DNA from: Saccharum officinarum
Lineage: Eukaryota; Streptophyta; Magnoliopsida; Poales; Poaceae
Assembly: GCA_020631735.1 (NCBI GenBank)
Contig: CM036188.1
Span: 10,334,214-10,398,213 of the forward strand
Reading direction: 5' to 3'
DNA length: 64,000 bases
Shown here: positions 9,781 through 22,292 of the stretch, piece by piece
How positions within the stretch are numbered: the first letter of the stretch is position 1
How the letters are laid out: each line of letters opens with the position of its first letter
Made by a program: the position numbers and the translations under genes
Notes under the pieces: generated by a model
Told to the model about the DNA's origin: nothing
Databases searched by the model: none
Seen by the model: the letters and a program-made list of their open reading frames with translations, nothing else

Positions 9781-11243
9781 TGGGCTCGCATGGACTGTGT
9801 TGTCCTTTCCTGTCTCCTTATCACCATCATCAATGATCTTGTCATGACCGTCATGGAATCCAGCGCCATTGCCCATGCCACCTGGCTTGCGATAGAAACA
9901 CAATTCCTTGGCAACTAGGAGACTCACTCGGGCTCTCTACCTCGCTGCTGACTTCTAAAGCTTCGTTCAGGGCTATGTCTCCATCACGAAGTACTACCAA
10001 CACATCAAGTCCATGGTCAACGCCATAATTTACTTGGCGGACAGGGGGGTTCATTTGTAACCACATGCTAGTCCTCAATGTGCTTCATAGCCTCATCGAG
10101 ATGTACTCTTCTGTTGGCTTGGACCTCAAGAGCGATCGTCCCTTCCACCATTTTCTTAGAAGCCTGCTTTGACTTGTCCTGGAGGAACCCACTCTTGCCA
10201 ACAAGTCTACCACGCTAGCCTATATCTTTGTCGCCTCGTATGGACCAACTACCCTCTGCAATGTCTTCCATGCCTAGTGCTAATCAGCCTCCTTCACCAT
10301 AGTTCAACCGTAGCCCTCCAACAATTGGGGCGGTAACTGTGGCAAGGGCAAGAAAAGGAACATACATGGTTCATAGGGTGGCCAAGCAGCCATCCTCCAC
10401 CGGTGCTCCTGGACTCTCCTAGTGGTGCTCCATAATTTGTAGTTGGCTCCATAGGAACTGTGCCAGTGGGTCATTTCCAAACTTTTACAACCGATGGACT
10501 AGCTCCATCCAAATGTGGCCAAGGCCGCATCCTTCTCCTCCTATAGTGCCTCTGCCCTAGGCCCATCCTCCCCCTCTACTGCTACAGCACCCTCATGCGC
10601 CCTTGGCTCAGAAGTAGCCTTGTACTTTCTTCACAAGGGCATAGGGACAGTTCATGGCTCCTCCGCTTGGGTCTCATATGTAACCCCCTATTGGTGCTCC
10701 CACCAGGGACCAGAACACCTACGCATCCTTTAGCACCATGATTCCTTCAATAGCCACCTTCGACAACAGGTACTTTGACTCCAATGCCACCAACCACATG
10801 TCCACTCTAGCTTTGTCACTACACCAGGAAAATCCTAAGTTTTAAAGGGGCCTTTAATTTCCATAGTCTCTTGTCAATATTAGGGACATCAATGTGCATA
10901 TACTATTGAATAAATAGCATTGTTTCCTATCAAAATAGATCTAGTAACATGTGACCACATGTGTCAAATCTAGAATTCAACCTCATGTGAACGAGCTCTA
11001 CCACAATGATCCGACCCGACTATATATTTCCATTACTTTTTCTTTTTATACAGATTCCCCTTGTTGGGGTTGATAATATCTATATTTTTTTATTAAGAAA
11101 CAAAATGCTACCAAGATTAAGGCATATAAGCTATTCTTCTTCATGTGACTCTTGTTTTTCAATACAAGTAATTAGGAATGAAACCTTTTGATGTAGCATC
11201 TAGACTGCACCCAGAGAATGCAAACAAGTTGTATTATTAAAGC

Positions 11244-12305
11244 ATGATTGTTGTCAATAATGGGCATCTACTTCCTATTGTCTCTATTAGCTCTACAGAT
11301 GTTCCAACCTCACTTCAACTTAATAATCTTCTTGGTTTTCAAAGTCTTATTAAGAATCTTAATTACATCTATTCTCTAGTTTACCATCGACAACAATGGC
11401 TCTATGGAATTTGCCCCTCTACCTCTTTTGTGAAGGATCTTGTCGCTCAGAGAGAGGGATTGCCTGGTGCAGTAGCTCTGGAACCCTGTACCTATTGCAG
11501 TTCCAGCTTGTCTATTTGACACCAGTGTCTTGGGCACCTAATCCATGAAGTTTTCTCCAAGCTCGCACAATCTATAGCTATTCCTTGTAACAAAAGTGCT
11601 ATGATACTCTGTGCCATGATTGTCATATTGGTCATCACACTCATCTACCTTGTCGTGTCTCATAATATCGAGCAACTCACAATTTTTAGTTAACACATTG
11701 TGATCGTCATTCTTGATTATTGTGTTACATTTGCTTTGGACCTTTCCATTGTACCTGAAGGCTAACACCTTTTCCCCTTTGTCCAACTTTTTCTCCAACA
11801 ATGCTACATAGTTTGGCACCACTACCCAAGGGGTTCAATGCAATAATGGCCATCAGTTCGATAACTCAATCTTCCACACATTCTTCCTCTATCGTGGCAT
11901 CCACCTTCGCATGTCCTGGCTTTATACCTCACATCTAAATGGTAAAGACAAATGGCCCATTCATATAATTAAAATGTTTGTTCGCTTCTTCTCCAAGCTA
12001 GCATTCCCCCTGCTCACTAGGTCGAGGCCCTAGCACTCCCAGTCATTTGCTTAATATCATGGCCACCAAAATGCTTAGTCTCCTTACACCATACTTCGCC
12101 TTGTTCGACACTCATCCGCCATATGAACACCTTTGCATCTTTTTTGTTGCAAGTTCTATCCAACCTCTTCACAGCTCCTCATAAACTGGCTCCTCGCTCG
12201 GTTCTGTGTCTTCCTTCACTATTCGCTCCACCACAAAGGATACCATTTCTTGATGTTTCCACCAACTTCATCATCATCTTCGAGGAACCTCCTTTCCATT
12301 TGTAG
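11244..12305 (+). pseudogene. Copia pre-integrase/integrase remnant
   Basis: Recognisable stretches are IVVNNGHLLPIVS, then CLGHLIHEVFSKLAQSIAIP (usually RLGHPG...LSKL), VILVITLIYLVV-like core residue runs, VQCNNGHQFDNS (the DNGxEF catalytic Asp block, here N-N-G-H-Q-F), and later FASFLLQVLSNLFTAPHKLA followed by PRS. The frame changes at least four times. Confidence 0.75.
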
Positions 12306-12960
12306 AGGTGCCCCCTCCTCTTAGTTAGGAGTCCTTTCAATTCTTAGAGAATTTCACTAATGCAATGTCAGATCCTATTGGACCAACATGAAGTTTGTTA
12401 CCCGTAGTTCCGGACAGGCATGTGACTACAGATCCCTGCTGGTGCTACCCTAATCTAGCCATGTGTCGTAGGGCCTCATGACTTCATAGCATAGCAGCGC
12501 CCACCATGCATGGCTAGCCACCAGCCAGGCATGGTTTGTCTCCAATCTGGTGTTCTTGCCTAGCAGCCCAGGACATCTGGCCCTCAGCCTAGCATGAGTA
12601 CTTCTCAGCCAGTGCAACTGATCCACAGCCAGGAGTAGCTAATCATCCGCATAGTGTACCCAATGTACAGCTTGACACGACTGGCTAGTCGAAAGCAGTT
12701 GGACCCCCTAACAGCCAGGTGGGCTTCCTACCACCTCATTTTAGAACATCCGCTTCATCTATACTAAGCATCCACGACAAGAACTGACCCCTATGCTAGC
12801 TCCTACACAAGCTACCGCCCTGACCCTACTGCTTCCTCGTGGAGCCGTTTTTGGTCCTATGGTCACCACTCAGCACGCCATGACCACCCACGGCAAACTC
12901 GGCATTTGACAGCCAATGTTATATCATACAGTGGCATTATCACCTATTCCTCAAACCTAC

Positions 12961-13579
12961 CATGCTGCTTTGGTCAACCAAAACTGGCAAGCCATGTTGT
13001 AAGAAGAGTTTTCTGCTCTCAAGGAGAATGAAACATGGGATCCTGTGCCCCATCCTCCAAATGCAAATCTAGTGATCGTAAAGTAGGTATTCAACCACAG
13101 GTTTAAGGCATATGGGTCTGTTAAGCGCTACAAGGCATGTTGGGTGCTCCACGGCTTCACTTAATGACCTGGGATTGACTCAATGACCCTGTTGTGAAGC
13201 CTTCCACAGTGCATATAGTGCTCTCTTTGGCTCTCCCTCTCTTTCTTGCAGCTGGCCCATTCACCAACTTGTGAAGAATGCTAAACTATCGATTTCCTCC
13301 GTGGACACTTCAATGAGACAATATATTGCTCCTAAACTATCGATTTCGAGGACCCTATTCATCCTAGTCATGTCTGCTAGTTGAATCTCTCTCTATGCAC
13401 TCAAGTAGGCACCGTAAGCTTGGTATAGTCACTTTGCTTCTAGCTTCACCTTGGATTTGTGGAGGCTAACTCAAATGCCTCTCTCTTCATCTATCATAGA
13501 GGTGGTGATACTATTTATCTCCTATATACAAACAATATCTTTCTCGTTACTTCATGTTCCACTTCGCCGCACTATTGTC
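12961..13579 (+). pseudogene. Copia reverse transcriptase remnant
   Basis: Reads N-Q-N-W-Q-A-M-L, a stop, then EEFSALKENETWDPVPHPPN, VFNHRFKAYGSVKRYKACWV and, near the end, LFIYHRGGDTIYLLYTNNIF. The last part aligns with the copia YVDDI catalytic block, here Y-T-N-N-I, so the two catalytic Asp are lost. Confidence 0.8.
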
Positions 13580-14168
13580 CAGTGGCGGAACCAGCAATAT
13601 TGGGGGGAGTCTGGCCGGATAAATACAAAAACCGGCAAAATGAATAAATATATATATAATGTAAATATTCATATAATCATAATGTTTGTTGTGACAACAT
13701 ATAAAAGTGACTCTTTTAGAGAAGAGGATAAGAGAAACTTATTTTTTTTTCATTTGAGCCTCACTTTGCGCGTCTTCGTGGCACATAAATCATCTATAAT
13801 GGCATCTGTTGTGAATTAACCTAGAAATTAAAAGGAAAGTGAGAATGCATCTTGTTATTTCTACAATAATAGAATGATAAATTTTTAAGTAACTAAGTCT
13901 AAGTAAAAAGAATATATAGTAGGCATTAGACAAATAGTATCTTCTACCTGTCAGATATTATCTTCTACCTGAATTAGCGTAAGCATAGATACAAACTGAA
14001 TTAAAAAATTTGCAAATTAGAAATTAAAAAATTGGAAATCGTATCATATAAATTATACTTACTTTGCGGCTGCTTGCCCCTGCAGACTTGCTCGCTCGCA
14101 GTGAATCAGTGGTGCTCGCTCCGTCGCTCAGGCTCAGCTGCTGCGGTGCTGCCTGCTCGGCGCGTGCC
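13580..14168. mobile_element. Left part of a hAT-like element (terminus CAGTGGCGGAACCAG)
   Basis: CAGTGGCGGAACCAGC at 13580 is a common grass hAT-type terminus and coincides with the abrupt end of the copia RT. A matching right terminus with the same flank was not found; it may have been removed or covered by the CACTA element at 14864. The interior is AT-rich, then GC-rich from 14070. A 122-codon open frame across the junction is a copia/element fusion and not a gene. Confidence 0.45.
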
Positions 14169-14591
14169 CAGGGGCGGATCTGCGGCCCGGGCTAGGTGGG
14201 CTGTAGCCCGGGGCGCAGCCCACAAACTCTGAGAGCAGGTCTTCAAAAAGCCCAGCCAGCCCCACGATTTCAAGGCTCCCAGGCTTCCCCGCCGCCCGTC
14301 CGTCTGTTGTTCTGCAGCCTGGCCCTTCGATAATCTAAACACAGGTGACTTCCGACTCTGGCTGTTCGATTTGAATAGTCGATAAATGCTCATGTCTAGT
14401 TGATTAGTTTCTAATAATTATATTGCAATTTATTAAATTTTATGTCTAGGGAGAAATTTAAAGACACGATGATTGGATGAATAGTAGATATGCTACATTG
14501 AGCCTGACTTATTTGCATCTGTTGAAGATGAAAAAAATTCTTGAGCACTTTTTTTAGCCCTCCCGATAGCCTGTTTCTGGATCCACCACTG
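14169..14591. mobile_element. Small hAT-type element, 423 bp
   Basis: The termini are CAGGGGCGGATCTG on the left and, inverted on the right, CAGTGGTGGATCCAG. The 8-bp flanks are CGCGTGCC and TGCGTGCC, a target duplication with one mismatch. Length, 8-bp duplication and CAGxGGCGGA terminus fit a non-autonomous hAT element. Confidence 0.65.
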
Positions 14592-15240
14592 TGCGTGCCT
14601 GTTCCAGCGAGGCCGGCGATTGGACTTGGACACGGGAGTTGTGGCACAAATATATCAAAGTATTAGTTTATCAGAATGCATCGTGGTTACTGCCGGATTG
14701 GGAAATTAAGGGGATGAACTGACCTATTTCGTTCACTGATTGCGCTTGGCCGGCACCGGTGGGCCGATTGCGGCTGTGTCGATGTCTTCGGCCGATTTTC
14801 GCTGCAGTTGAGCTCACTGCCCCGCCGCCTGTCGCCAGCCACCGATCACCGAGGCATAGGGAGCACTACAGGAAACGGACGATTTGCCGGGTGCAAAATG
14901 ATTTGCCGGGTGCTTTTTATCGGGCACCCGGCAAAGAAATTATTTGCCGAGTGCCAGACCCAACGCCACCCGGCAAAGAAAAGCACCCGGCAAATTAGCC
15001 TTTGCCGAGTGCCGGGCACTCGGCAAAGTCCAGCCTTCGGTAAAAATTGTCATTTGCCGAGTGCCGGGCACTCGGCAAATCTAGGCCGTCGGCAAAGGTG
15101 GTCGACGTGATGGTCTCCACCTGCCGTCATCCTTTGCCGAGTGTCGCGCCGTTAGGCACTCGGCAAAGATTTTTTTATTTTTTTAAAAAAAATTGCTTTG
15201 CCGGGTGCCGCCTAAAATGGCACTCGGCAAAGATTTTTTT

Positions 15241-16735
15241 ATTTTTTTAAAATTTCTTTGCCGGGTGCCCGGACCTGGCACCCGGCAAAGAATTTTTTAT
15301 TTTTTTTTTAATTTCTTTGCCGGGTGCCCGAACCTGGCACCCGGCAAAGAATTTGCCTGAAAAAGCCTCAGCTTTTAAAAATTGCTTTGCCGGGTGCCGC
15401 CTAACCTGGCACCCGGCAAAGATTTTTTAATTTTTTTTTTAAATTTATTTGCCGGGTGCCCCCTGACCTGGCACCCGGCAAAGGCTTCTTTGCCGGGGGT
15501 CCAGGCTGGCACCCGGCAAATTATGTATTTATTTTTTGTTTTTTTGGTCCCATTTTTTTTGTGGGGCCTTGATACAGTAAATAAATCCCTATTTCAAAAT
15601 TTGGGATAATTTTGAGTTTTTGAACTATATTTCCTTAATTATTTTCGTTTCATTGAATTTTTGCGACTATTCCAAATTTGAATTGCGGGTACATGAAATA
15701 ATAGAATTTGGTTATTAAAAAAATAGTATTCATGATATTTAGGGTATGTCGAGGCTGTATGCAGGAAGTGGCATGAATTTTCGCGCATCATGTTGTCGTA
15801 ACATGACGATGTACTCGCGAGAAAAGTGTATTTAAATTATATAAAATCCAAATGAAGTCTGAAAATCACGAAACTTGTGGATGTGTCTTGTTGTTGCATG
15901 TGGAGGCCGTGGTAAAAAAATTCAAAAAGTTTCTAGCAAGTTGTGACGTCGGATGCCTAAAACCCAGACAACTTGCTAGAAACTTTTTGATCACATGTGT
16001 GGAGATGTCTGGGGTTTAGGTATCCGACGTCACAACTTGCTAGAAACTTTTTGAATTTTTTACCACGGCCTCCACATGGAACAACAAGACACATCGACAA
16101 GTTTCGTGATTTTCAGACTTCGTTTGGATTTTATATAATTTAAATACACTTTCCCCGCGAGTACATCGTCATGTTACGACAACATGATGCGTGAAAATTC
16201 ATGCCACTTCCTGCATACAGCCTCGACAAACCCTAAATATCATGAATACTATTTTTTTAATAACCAAATTCCATTATTTCATGTACCCGCAATTCAAATT
16301 TGGAATAGTCGAAAAAATTCAATGAAACAAAAAAAATTAAGGAAATATAGTTCAAAAACTCAAAATTGTCCCAAATTTTGAAATAGAAATTTATTTACTG
16401 TATCAAGGCCCCACAAAAAAATAAGGTCAAAAAAACAAAAAATAAATAAATAATTTGTCGGGTGCCAGCGTGGACCCCCGGCAAAGAAGCCTTTGCCGGG
16501 TGCCAGGTCAGGGGGCACCCGGCAAAGAAATTTTTTAAAAAAATTAAAAAATCTTTGCCGGGTGCCAGGTTAGGCGGCACCCGGCAAAGCAATTTTTTAA
16601 AAGCCGAGCCTTTTTCAGGCAAATTCTTTGCCGGGTGCCAGGTCCGGGGCACCCGGCAAAGAAATTTAAAAAAAAATAAAAAAAAATCTTTGCCGGGTGC
16701 CAGGTCAGAGGCACCCGGCAAAGAAATTAAAAAAA
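15241..16735. repeat. Long inverted repeat in CACTA subterminal region
   Basis: The left arm (about 15241-15969) and right arm (about 16007-16735) are near-perfect inverted copies of about 730 bp around a 37-nt spacer. Both arms include TTTGCCGGGTGCC repeats and an 800-nt-scale AT-rich segment (compare 15860-15965 with 16010-16110). Transcription across it would give a long hairpin RNA. The right arm lacks the CACTA end itself, so it is an internal inverted duplication and not a second element in opposite orientation. Confidence 0.9.
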
Positions 16736-16739
16736 CACC

Positions 16740-19700
16740 CTCGCTTCCCAGGCCGGCCCAATCGGCCCAACTAAAAAATCCTGCTCACTTCCTTTCCCCA
16801 AATCAGTTCCCACGGTGACCATCGACACAGTCGAGTCCGCTCTCGCGTCTCTCCGCTGTCGCATCCCGACGGGCGAAACCCTAGGCGGCTGGCGGTGCCC
16901 CGGCGGCCGGCGGCGAGCCTGCAGCCTGCAGGCGACCTAGGCGAGGGCGGCGGCCGGCGTTCGGCACTTGGCAGCGGCAGCGCACAGCGCAGTGCGGGCA
17001 GCGGGCGTGCGGCACCGCGGCGGGCCACTGGCCAGCAGGGGAGCAGCCGAGCAGGCTGCGGCCGGCGCTGCAGGAGCAGGTCTGAGGTCTCTATTCTAAT
17101 CTAATTTCTAGTATTCTTGATTTCTGGTTGTTAGAATTGAATTAGCCAGCGTCGGTGCCTGTCGCGGCACTCGCAGCGAGCACCACGAGGACGTCGTGAC
17201 TGGGCGAGTGACCATGGTCGTCAATAGCTGATTTGATATTTGACTGCCTTCTCCCATACTAGAATATGCAGCTTTTTGTTGCTGATTGGAGTTGGAGCTT
17301 ATCTATTGCACAGAGCTTATCTTTTTGTTGCTTTGGAGGGATGTGCTGTGATAAACCACTTAATAATATTGTCCAAAAGCTGTTAATCAGGCAGGAGTCA
17401 TTTCCTGAGGTGCCCTTGGTATAACTGGACATAGTGTGTTCAGGCGAAGCAAACCCATAGCCTTAGCTCAAAAATGCATAAAAAATTCAAGTACCCTGAC
17501 ATTTGCAGCATCAGTAAGTAATAATTACTTTGCTAGGAAGCCCAAACTGCGTTTACAATTCTGAAGACCACTGCAGGAAGCAGTAGCACTTGACCCATTG
17601 GTAGGAAGCTATGATTGTGCAGGTTGCTGCAATTGGACATGTGGCACCTAGCTTGACCTAAAGGCAACACCACTGGCACAGTTAGTAGCAATCATCCTTA
17701 AGGTATAGAGTGGAAATTTTAATATCAGGAGCTATCTCTTTTTTTTTTACCTCTGAAAGTTTACAATCCCTATCTCTTTTTTACCTTTGAGATTCAGATA
17801 GTCCTCAAAGGCATGCACTATTGTATAGAAGGTGCTCACAGAAAGCAATCAGGTTAGTGCAGTGTCATACAACCTTTGTTGCCTTCACAGAAAGCCTTTC
17901 AGTCAACTTTCTTCCATGCTCTTGGACCTTTTAAATTGCAAAAAACAAGAATATGTCATTATTCTGCCAGCACCTATAAGGCATTATTTCATCTGTAAGT
18001 TTGAGATACAAATATGAATATTAGTTCAAACTAATTACAATAATGGAGCTGTCATTTTTTAGTTCTGAATTGTCATCAGAAGGGTACACAGTTTCATTTG
18101 CATGAGCACAGCCTTAGGTACCATTTTATTACTCGGAAAATGACATGAGTGTAAACCTAACAAATCAAAAGCTATCATGTATCAGCAACTGCTATGTGAT
18201 ATAAGGCTATGGTTGTTCGCTTCTTTTCCCATTTGTCAGATCAATGTAATCCTACACTATATGAATAAATGAAAAGCTAAAAAGATAATAAGAGTACAGA
18301 AATCTGTCTGCAGCAATAAAAGCATACATTGCAGTAAAGAGCCCAAACAAATTTACCGGAGCAATCAAGATCTTAAAATCTCAAATAATAGGCACCATCA
18401 GACACAGTCATATGAGGAAACATGATAATCAAGTGATTGGGATACAGGTGCAGTTAAGTATTTACCTGACTATATAAAAGAAACAGGCAAACGGATCTTG
18501 TAAAGCAGAGTAGATAAAAAAACATTTAGATTGCAAAGCTGAGTTTATTCTTACCAAGGGTGGTTGTTCACCCTTTTTTCCATGCAACCATCCGCCCGCT
18601 ACACTGATCTGAAATATTGTTAGGCTGTGGTCCTGCAAACGGTATCTTTTTTACAAATTTAGCCAACAAAAGGAGCAGGTCCTTATGATCTTTGCAGATA
18701 ATTAGATAAAGTTTTTTAGGAAAAAGTTTTAGGAATTAAGAAACAGAGCCATTTTTATCAGCTAGTTCACGTATCTTTCAGTTTTAGTTTATGATATAAA
18801 ACAGTGTAGCCATATTTGCTTTCTGTTAGATATCCTGTGGTGCTGAGAAGTGTTGTCTTCAGTTCTGCTATTTGTCTCAGATCAAGTTTATTTGCTTTCT
18901 GTTACTGAAACAAGCTCTTGCTGTTTTTAGGTTCGTGATCTTGATTTTGCCATACAGATTAGAAAATAGTGTGTGAAGCTGATTGTCTCGCCGGCATAGG
19001 GTGAAGGTTTGTATCTTTATCAGTGAATTCGATTCACATATATGAGGCTATCCATAAAACCTGTTACAACTTAGAGCAACTCTTATATGCTTGGTATATA
19101 TGTGGTTGTTGGCCTTCGTGCCATGTTTGGTATATATGTGGTTGTTGGCCTTTGTGTCATGTTTTTTACAAGTTTTGGGAACCTCCTCGTGCAGGGGAGG
19201 TGCTGCCGAAATTTTGAGTCGACACTAACCATTTTTGCCCTTTTTTGCAGGAGGACCTGTGGAGGGACTCGACGACCCCGATCGACTTCGTCGGCGCTGC
19301 GGTCTTCCTGCACCACGTCGGCTCGCCACTGCACCGACTCTGCACCGCCTCGCTACCCGGACCTCACCGTCACCCTAGGTATAACCCCTCTATCCGTATG
19401 TGGTCTTTGGTCGCGTAGCCTTGTTAGGTGTCTCCCGTTCGAAAGAGATACGATCGGAGATATGCGGACCTTTGCATATGTGCGACCGTATCTCTTTCGG
19501 ATTGTCCACGTTTTTTGGACAGCCCGCGGATGCGTAGTTGAGGTTAGTTTTCATGCTCCGCTCTATTTTGAGATGGTGTTTCAGCATCACCTCTCCGTTG
19601 TTCTCCGGATACACACTCTCCCTTGCAGGACGTGTATCGGGAGAACGGCGGGGAGGTGCTGCCGAAATTCCATCTCGGATAGGAGCGGAGCATGGAAACT

Positions 19701-19816
19701 AACCTCATCTACGCATCCGTGGGTGGGATTAGGACCTATCCTCACCTATTAGAGAGTAGAGACACCGCGTAGATGCAATTGATGGTCACCTATGGTGATA
19801 TTTTATATGCTAGAGG
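16740..19816 (+). other. CACTA leader: GC-rich 5' exon-like block and long intron-like region
   Basis: 16750-17090 is strongly GC-rich (CCTAGGCGGCTGGCGG type) and followed by AT-rich sequence without coding features to about 19250, which ends in TTTTTTGCAG before another GC-rich block. 19400-19700 contains inverted repeats, for example AGAGATACGATCGGAGATAT against GACCGTATCTCTTTCGG, and TGCGTAGTTGAGGTTAG against CTAACCTCATCTACGCA. This resembles the spliced untranslated leader before a CACTA transposase gene. Splice sites were not proven. Confidence 0.5.
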
Positions 19817-20080
19817 ATGGATGACCGTCAGTGGATGTATATGGGCCGGACAAGTGAGGGTCATGCCAGCTATGAATGGATGCAGAAGACTGATCGTTTC
19901 TTGAATCGTGCATTCGGCAAGGCCGCAAAATTCCCAAAAATGGCTTTGTGTCCCTGCAGCAAGTGTGGTAACAGGAGAATGCTAGACAAGGAACTCATGG
20001 GTACACATCTGCACAAGAATGGGTTTACGCCAAACTACACCCGGTGGGTCCACCATGGTGAAGCCGATTCATGCTGCTAA
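19817..20080 (+). CDS. CACTA transposase-associated domain protein (N-terminal exon)
   Basis: This 87-residue frame begins MDDRQWMYMGRTSEGHASYE. It has an L-C-P-C-S-K-C-G-N zinc-ligand-like cluster at about residues 43-51, T-H-L-H-K-N-G-F at about 63-70 and Y-x-R-W-V-H-H-G-E at about 74-82. This is the transposase-associated domain found at the N-terminus of En/Spm (CACTA) transposases in plants: W-M-Y then R, CPCxxC, HLxxxGF, YxxWxxHGE. The domain is complete at about 80 residues. The frame closes with TAA just before the gap, so in the parent gene the rest of the transposase would have to be joined by splicing, or this copy is truncated. The start is the first ATG of the conserved domain. 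It belongs to the CACTA element opening at 14864. Confidence 0.82.
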   Translation: MDDRQWMYMGRTSEGHASYEWMQKTDRFLNRAFGKAAKFPKMALCPCSKCGNRRMLDKELMGTHLHKNGFTPNYTRWVHHGEADSCC

Positions 20081-20096
20081 TGTCAGCTAGCAGTTT

Positions 20097-20196
20097 NNNN
20101 NNNNNNNNNNNNNNNNNNNNNNNNNNNNNNNNNNNNNNNNNNNNNNNNNNNNNNNNNNNNNNNNNNNNNNNNNNNNNNNNNNNNNNNNNNNNNNNN
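20097..20196. other. Assembly gap (100 N)
   Basis: Exactly 100 N, the usual placeholder for a gap of unknown size. The CACTA transposase body and 3' end may lie in it. Continuity and order across it are not guaranteed. Confidence 0.98.
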
Positions 20197-22292
20197 TCAT
20201 AATCAATTAGATAAATGGCACGTTCCTTTTCATTTGTAGAGTAAAATAAATAGCCTTAGTTTTCTAAGCCATTCCTTAAATATCAAGTGGTTAACAAAAG
20301 AAACTCAAGTGCTAGCAAAACACCCTATATCTAGTAAATGTGGTGAAAATAGTAGAACAAGTGATCATACCTCTTGAGGCCCAAAATATTGACTAGAGAG
20401 TCAAAACCAAAGAGCTCGAGCTTTGAATCACTTTGAGATACATTAGGTACAGCATGACCTTTGAAGAAGCATTTGTGTTCTTGGGTTCAATACTTTGATT
20501 AGCACTAGGCTTCATGGCCCTACATATAAGGAATTATAAGCACGTAATTCTCGCACATTTCACACCAAAATGAATTGTTTTCTTTTCAAAATTCATAAAT
20601 GGGTATAGAGGAACATGACCCACTATCTAGAATAATTGGAGAAGCTTGGATGGCGCTATGTTTTATACACATTAGACTTGACGACAATGAAAATATTGGT
20701 GCAATATCAACCAACACAAGGAAAATTGCACTTCTAGTCTAGGCTCTAAGCTTGCATAATTCCTTTAAAGAACAAGTGATCAAACCAATGTCATTTCAAA
20801 GTATACAACCATGTGTCCAAACTGACATGTCAAAAAACTCCATTCATTCAATTTTAATCAAACAACATGTTCAAAGCCCTACATAACTTAGTTTGCATAA
20901 TTTGTATGGCCAATGGGCTCAATACAAGAGAAAACAATAGTGTAGTATTTCAATTGATGGGTTCTTTATCGCTAGCCCTAAACAATGTCGACGAAGCACC
21001 GTGGTATTAACTCAAATTACTAAAAAACAACTCCATGCCTTCGGTTCCTAGCCTCACTTGACCCATTCTGGATCTCACATTTGTCGCCGCATGGTTATGG
21101 CATCAATTGATAGCTCCCTCCATTGGCCTTGGATCATGAGGGGATCAATGGCATCAATGAGGAGGACCCAGCACCAAAGCCATGCCTCGCTAGCAGGGGT
21201 CCTGGCTATCGTTCAGATAGCATCTATGGAGCCTGGCTCATCCGCTATGGAACTTAGGTGATGGTGTGTCGTTTATTTCCCATGCTGTTTAAAAAAAGTC
21301 GATGTAATATTAGGTAGTAAGTAGGGGATGCGGTGGGTAATTTTGGATTGTCTAGGCATTATATTGGACACAGGGACAGGGTAATTGAGATGGTTTCCAT
21401 GGTGAGTGCAGCAAGCTATTTCAATGTTGTATCTATCCATGTTGTTGTGGTACATATTGGAGATATTCTGCTATTGGGATGACGATTATGTTCTAGGTAA
21501 CACACATAAGTGCTTACCACACATGTTTTACTGGGGTTTTGATGTATGAATCAATGACACTGGTTTAAACCCACTTGCCTAATGAGTTTAAGATAGCAGC
21601 TGCAGCCAGAGTTGTAAGCTTTTTAGTAATTTTGTTATCCATGGTGGATAGGTACGCGGTCATCGAGACATTGATTTAAGACGAGGCCGATCAGTGCTTG
21701 ATTCTTGACAGATTTCTTTGCTGGATACATCCTTGAGAAACTCATTTCCCCTTGTCTCCAATGGGTGTTGCGATAGGTGAATTGTTGTCAACAGACCCAG
21801 ACTGACCATATGATCCACACCTGGCACTCACGCAGATTCTGAAGATTCATTGATGCATGTTGAGTGTTAACAAATGAATAATGGCATCTAACCCATTTTC
21901 ATATTCCAATGGTGCATGCCTATACTTCTTACAAGCTGGGGCCACCTGTAAATAAAAGAAAAATGTCGATCCATTTGTAACTAATGCTCATGAACTGAGA
22001 AAAACAAACATATATTCGTCTATACCTTAATCTAAAAAATACCTTAATTTTTTCATTCCACGACTCTTCGGTTGTAGCAATAGTCTGAATTTTAGGGTCG
22101 CCCCCTAACCTCGGGGCATGGATCTTCAAAGTCTTCCATGCTCTGTATACAGCTTTGAGGGAATCTATCCCACCTATTACTATGTTGGCTACGACAGTAG
22201 GACCCTGCCAGTTTGTTCCTCAAACTTCAACATGCTCTGTGTGCAACCTTATGGCCTGTTCTGGACTTCTGGTAGTAGCGATCTCTTCTAAA
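20197..22292. other. Unrecognised intergenic sequence
   Basis: AT-rich, no long open frame. 22040-22160 read on the minus strand gives a 30-codon stretch (AVYRAWKTLKIHAPRLGGDP) that may be a decayed exon of a transposon-borne gene, but I cannot name it. No tRNA, LTR or terminal inverted repeat was recognised. Confidence 0.4.

Larger units (their letters stand above)
9783..13579 (+). mobile_element. Decayed Ty1/copia retrotransposon (gag to RT)
   Basis: Domains appear in copia order with many stops and frameshifts. Gag is at 9783-10130 and a degenerate gag spacer follows. A protease-like D-S-N-A-T-N-H-M-S (normally DSGATNHM) is at about 10762-10840. Pre-integrase and integrase sequence is at 11244-12305 and reverse transcriptase at about 12961-13579. 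The RT ends abruptly where a hAT-like terminus begins at 13580. No LTR is recognisable at either end, and the left end is fused to a RING exon remnant. The interval 10850-11240 is longer than expected between protease and IVVNNGHLLP and may hold a small insertion. Confidence 0.85.
14864..20096 (+). mobile_element. CACTA (En/Spm-like) DNA transposon, 5' part, running into the gap
   Basis: The 5' end is CACTACAGGAAAC at 14864. From there to 16740 there are more than 25 copies, in both orientations, of a TTTGCCGGGTGCC / TTTGCCGAGTGC motif, the subterminal transposase-binding type of grass CACTA elements. A GC-rich leader, an intron-like AT-rich region and a transposase-associated domain ORF follow. 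The 3' end is not visible; the 100-N gap intervenes, and no inverted TTTCCTGTAGTG terminus is seen later in the window. Confidence 0.88.

Noticed and set aside
11538..11822. 94-codon minus-strand frame
   Set aside because: Antisense shadow of the decayed copia integrase, which matches the known domain order on the plus strand.
22040..22160. Exon-like minus-strand stretch as a transposase or NAM-like gene
   Set aside because: Only about 30 codons look protein-like and I cannot name a family with confidence.
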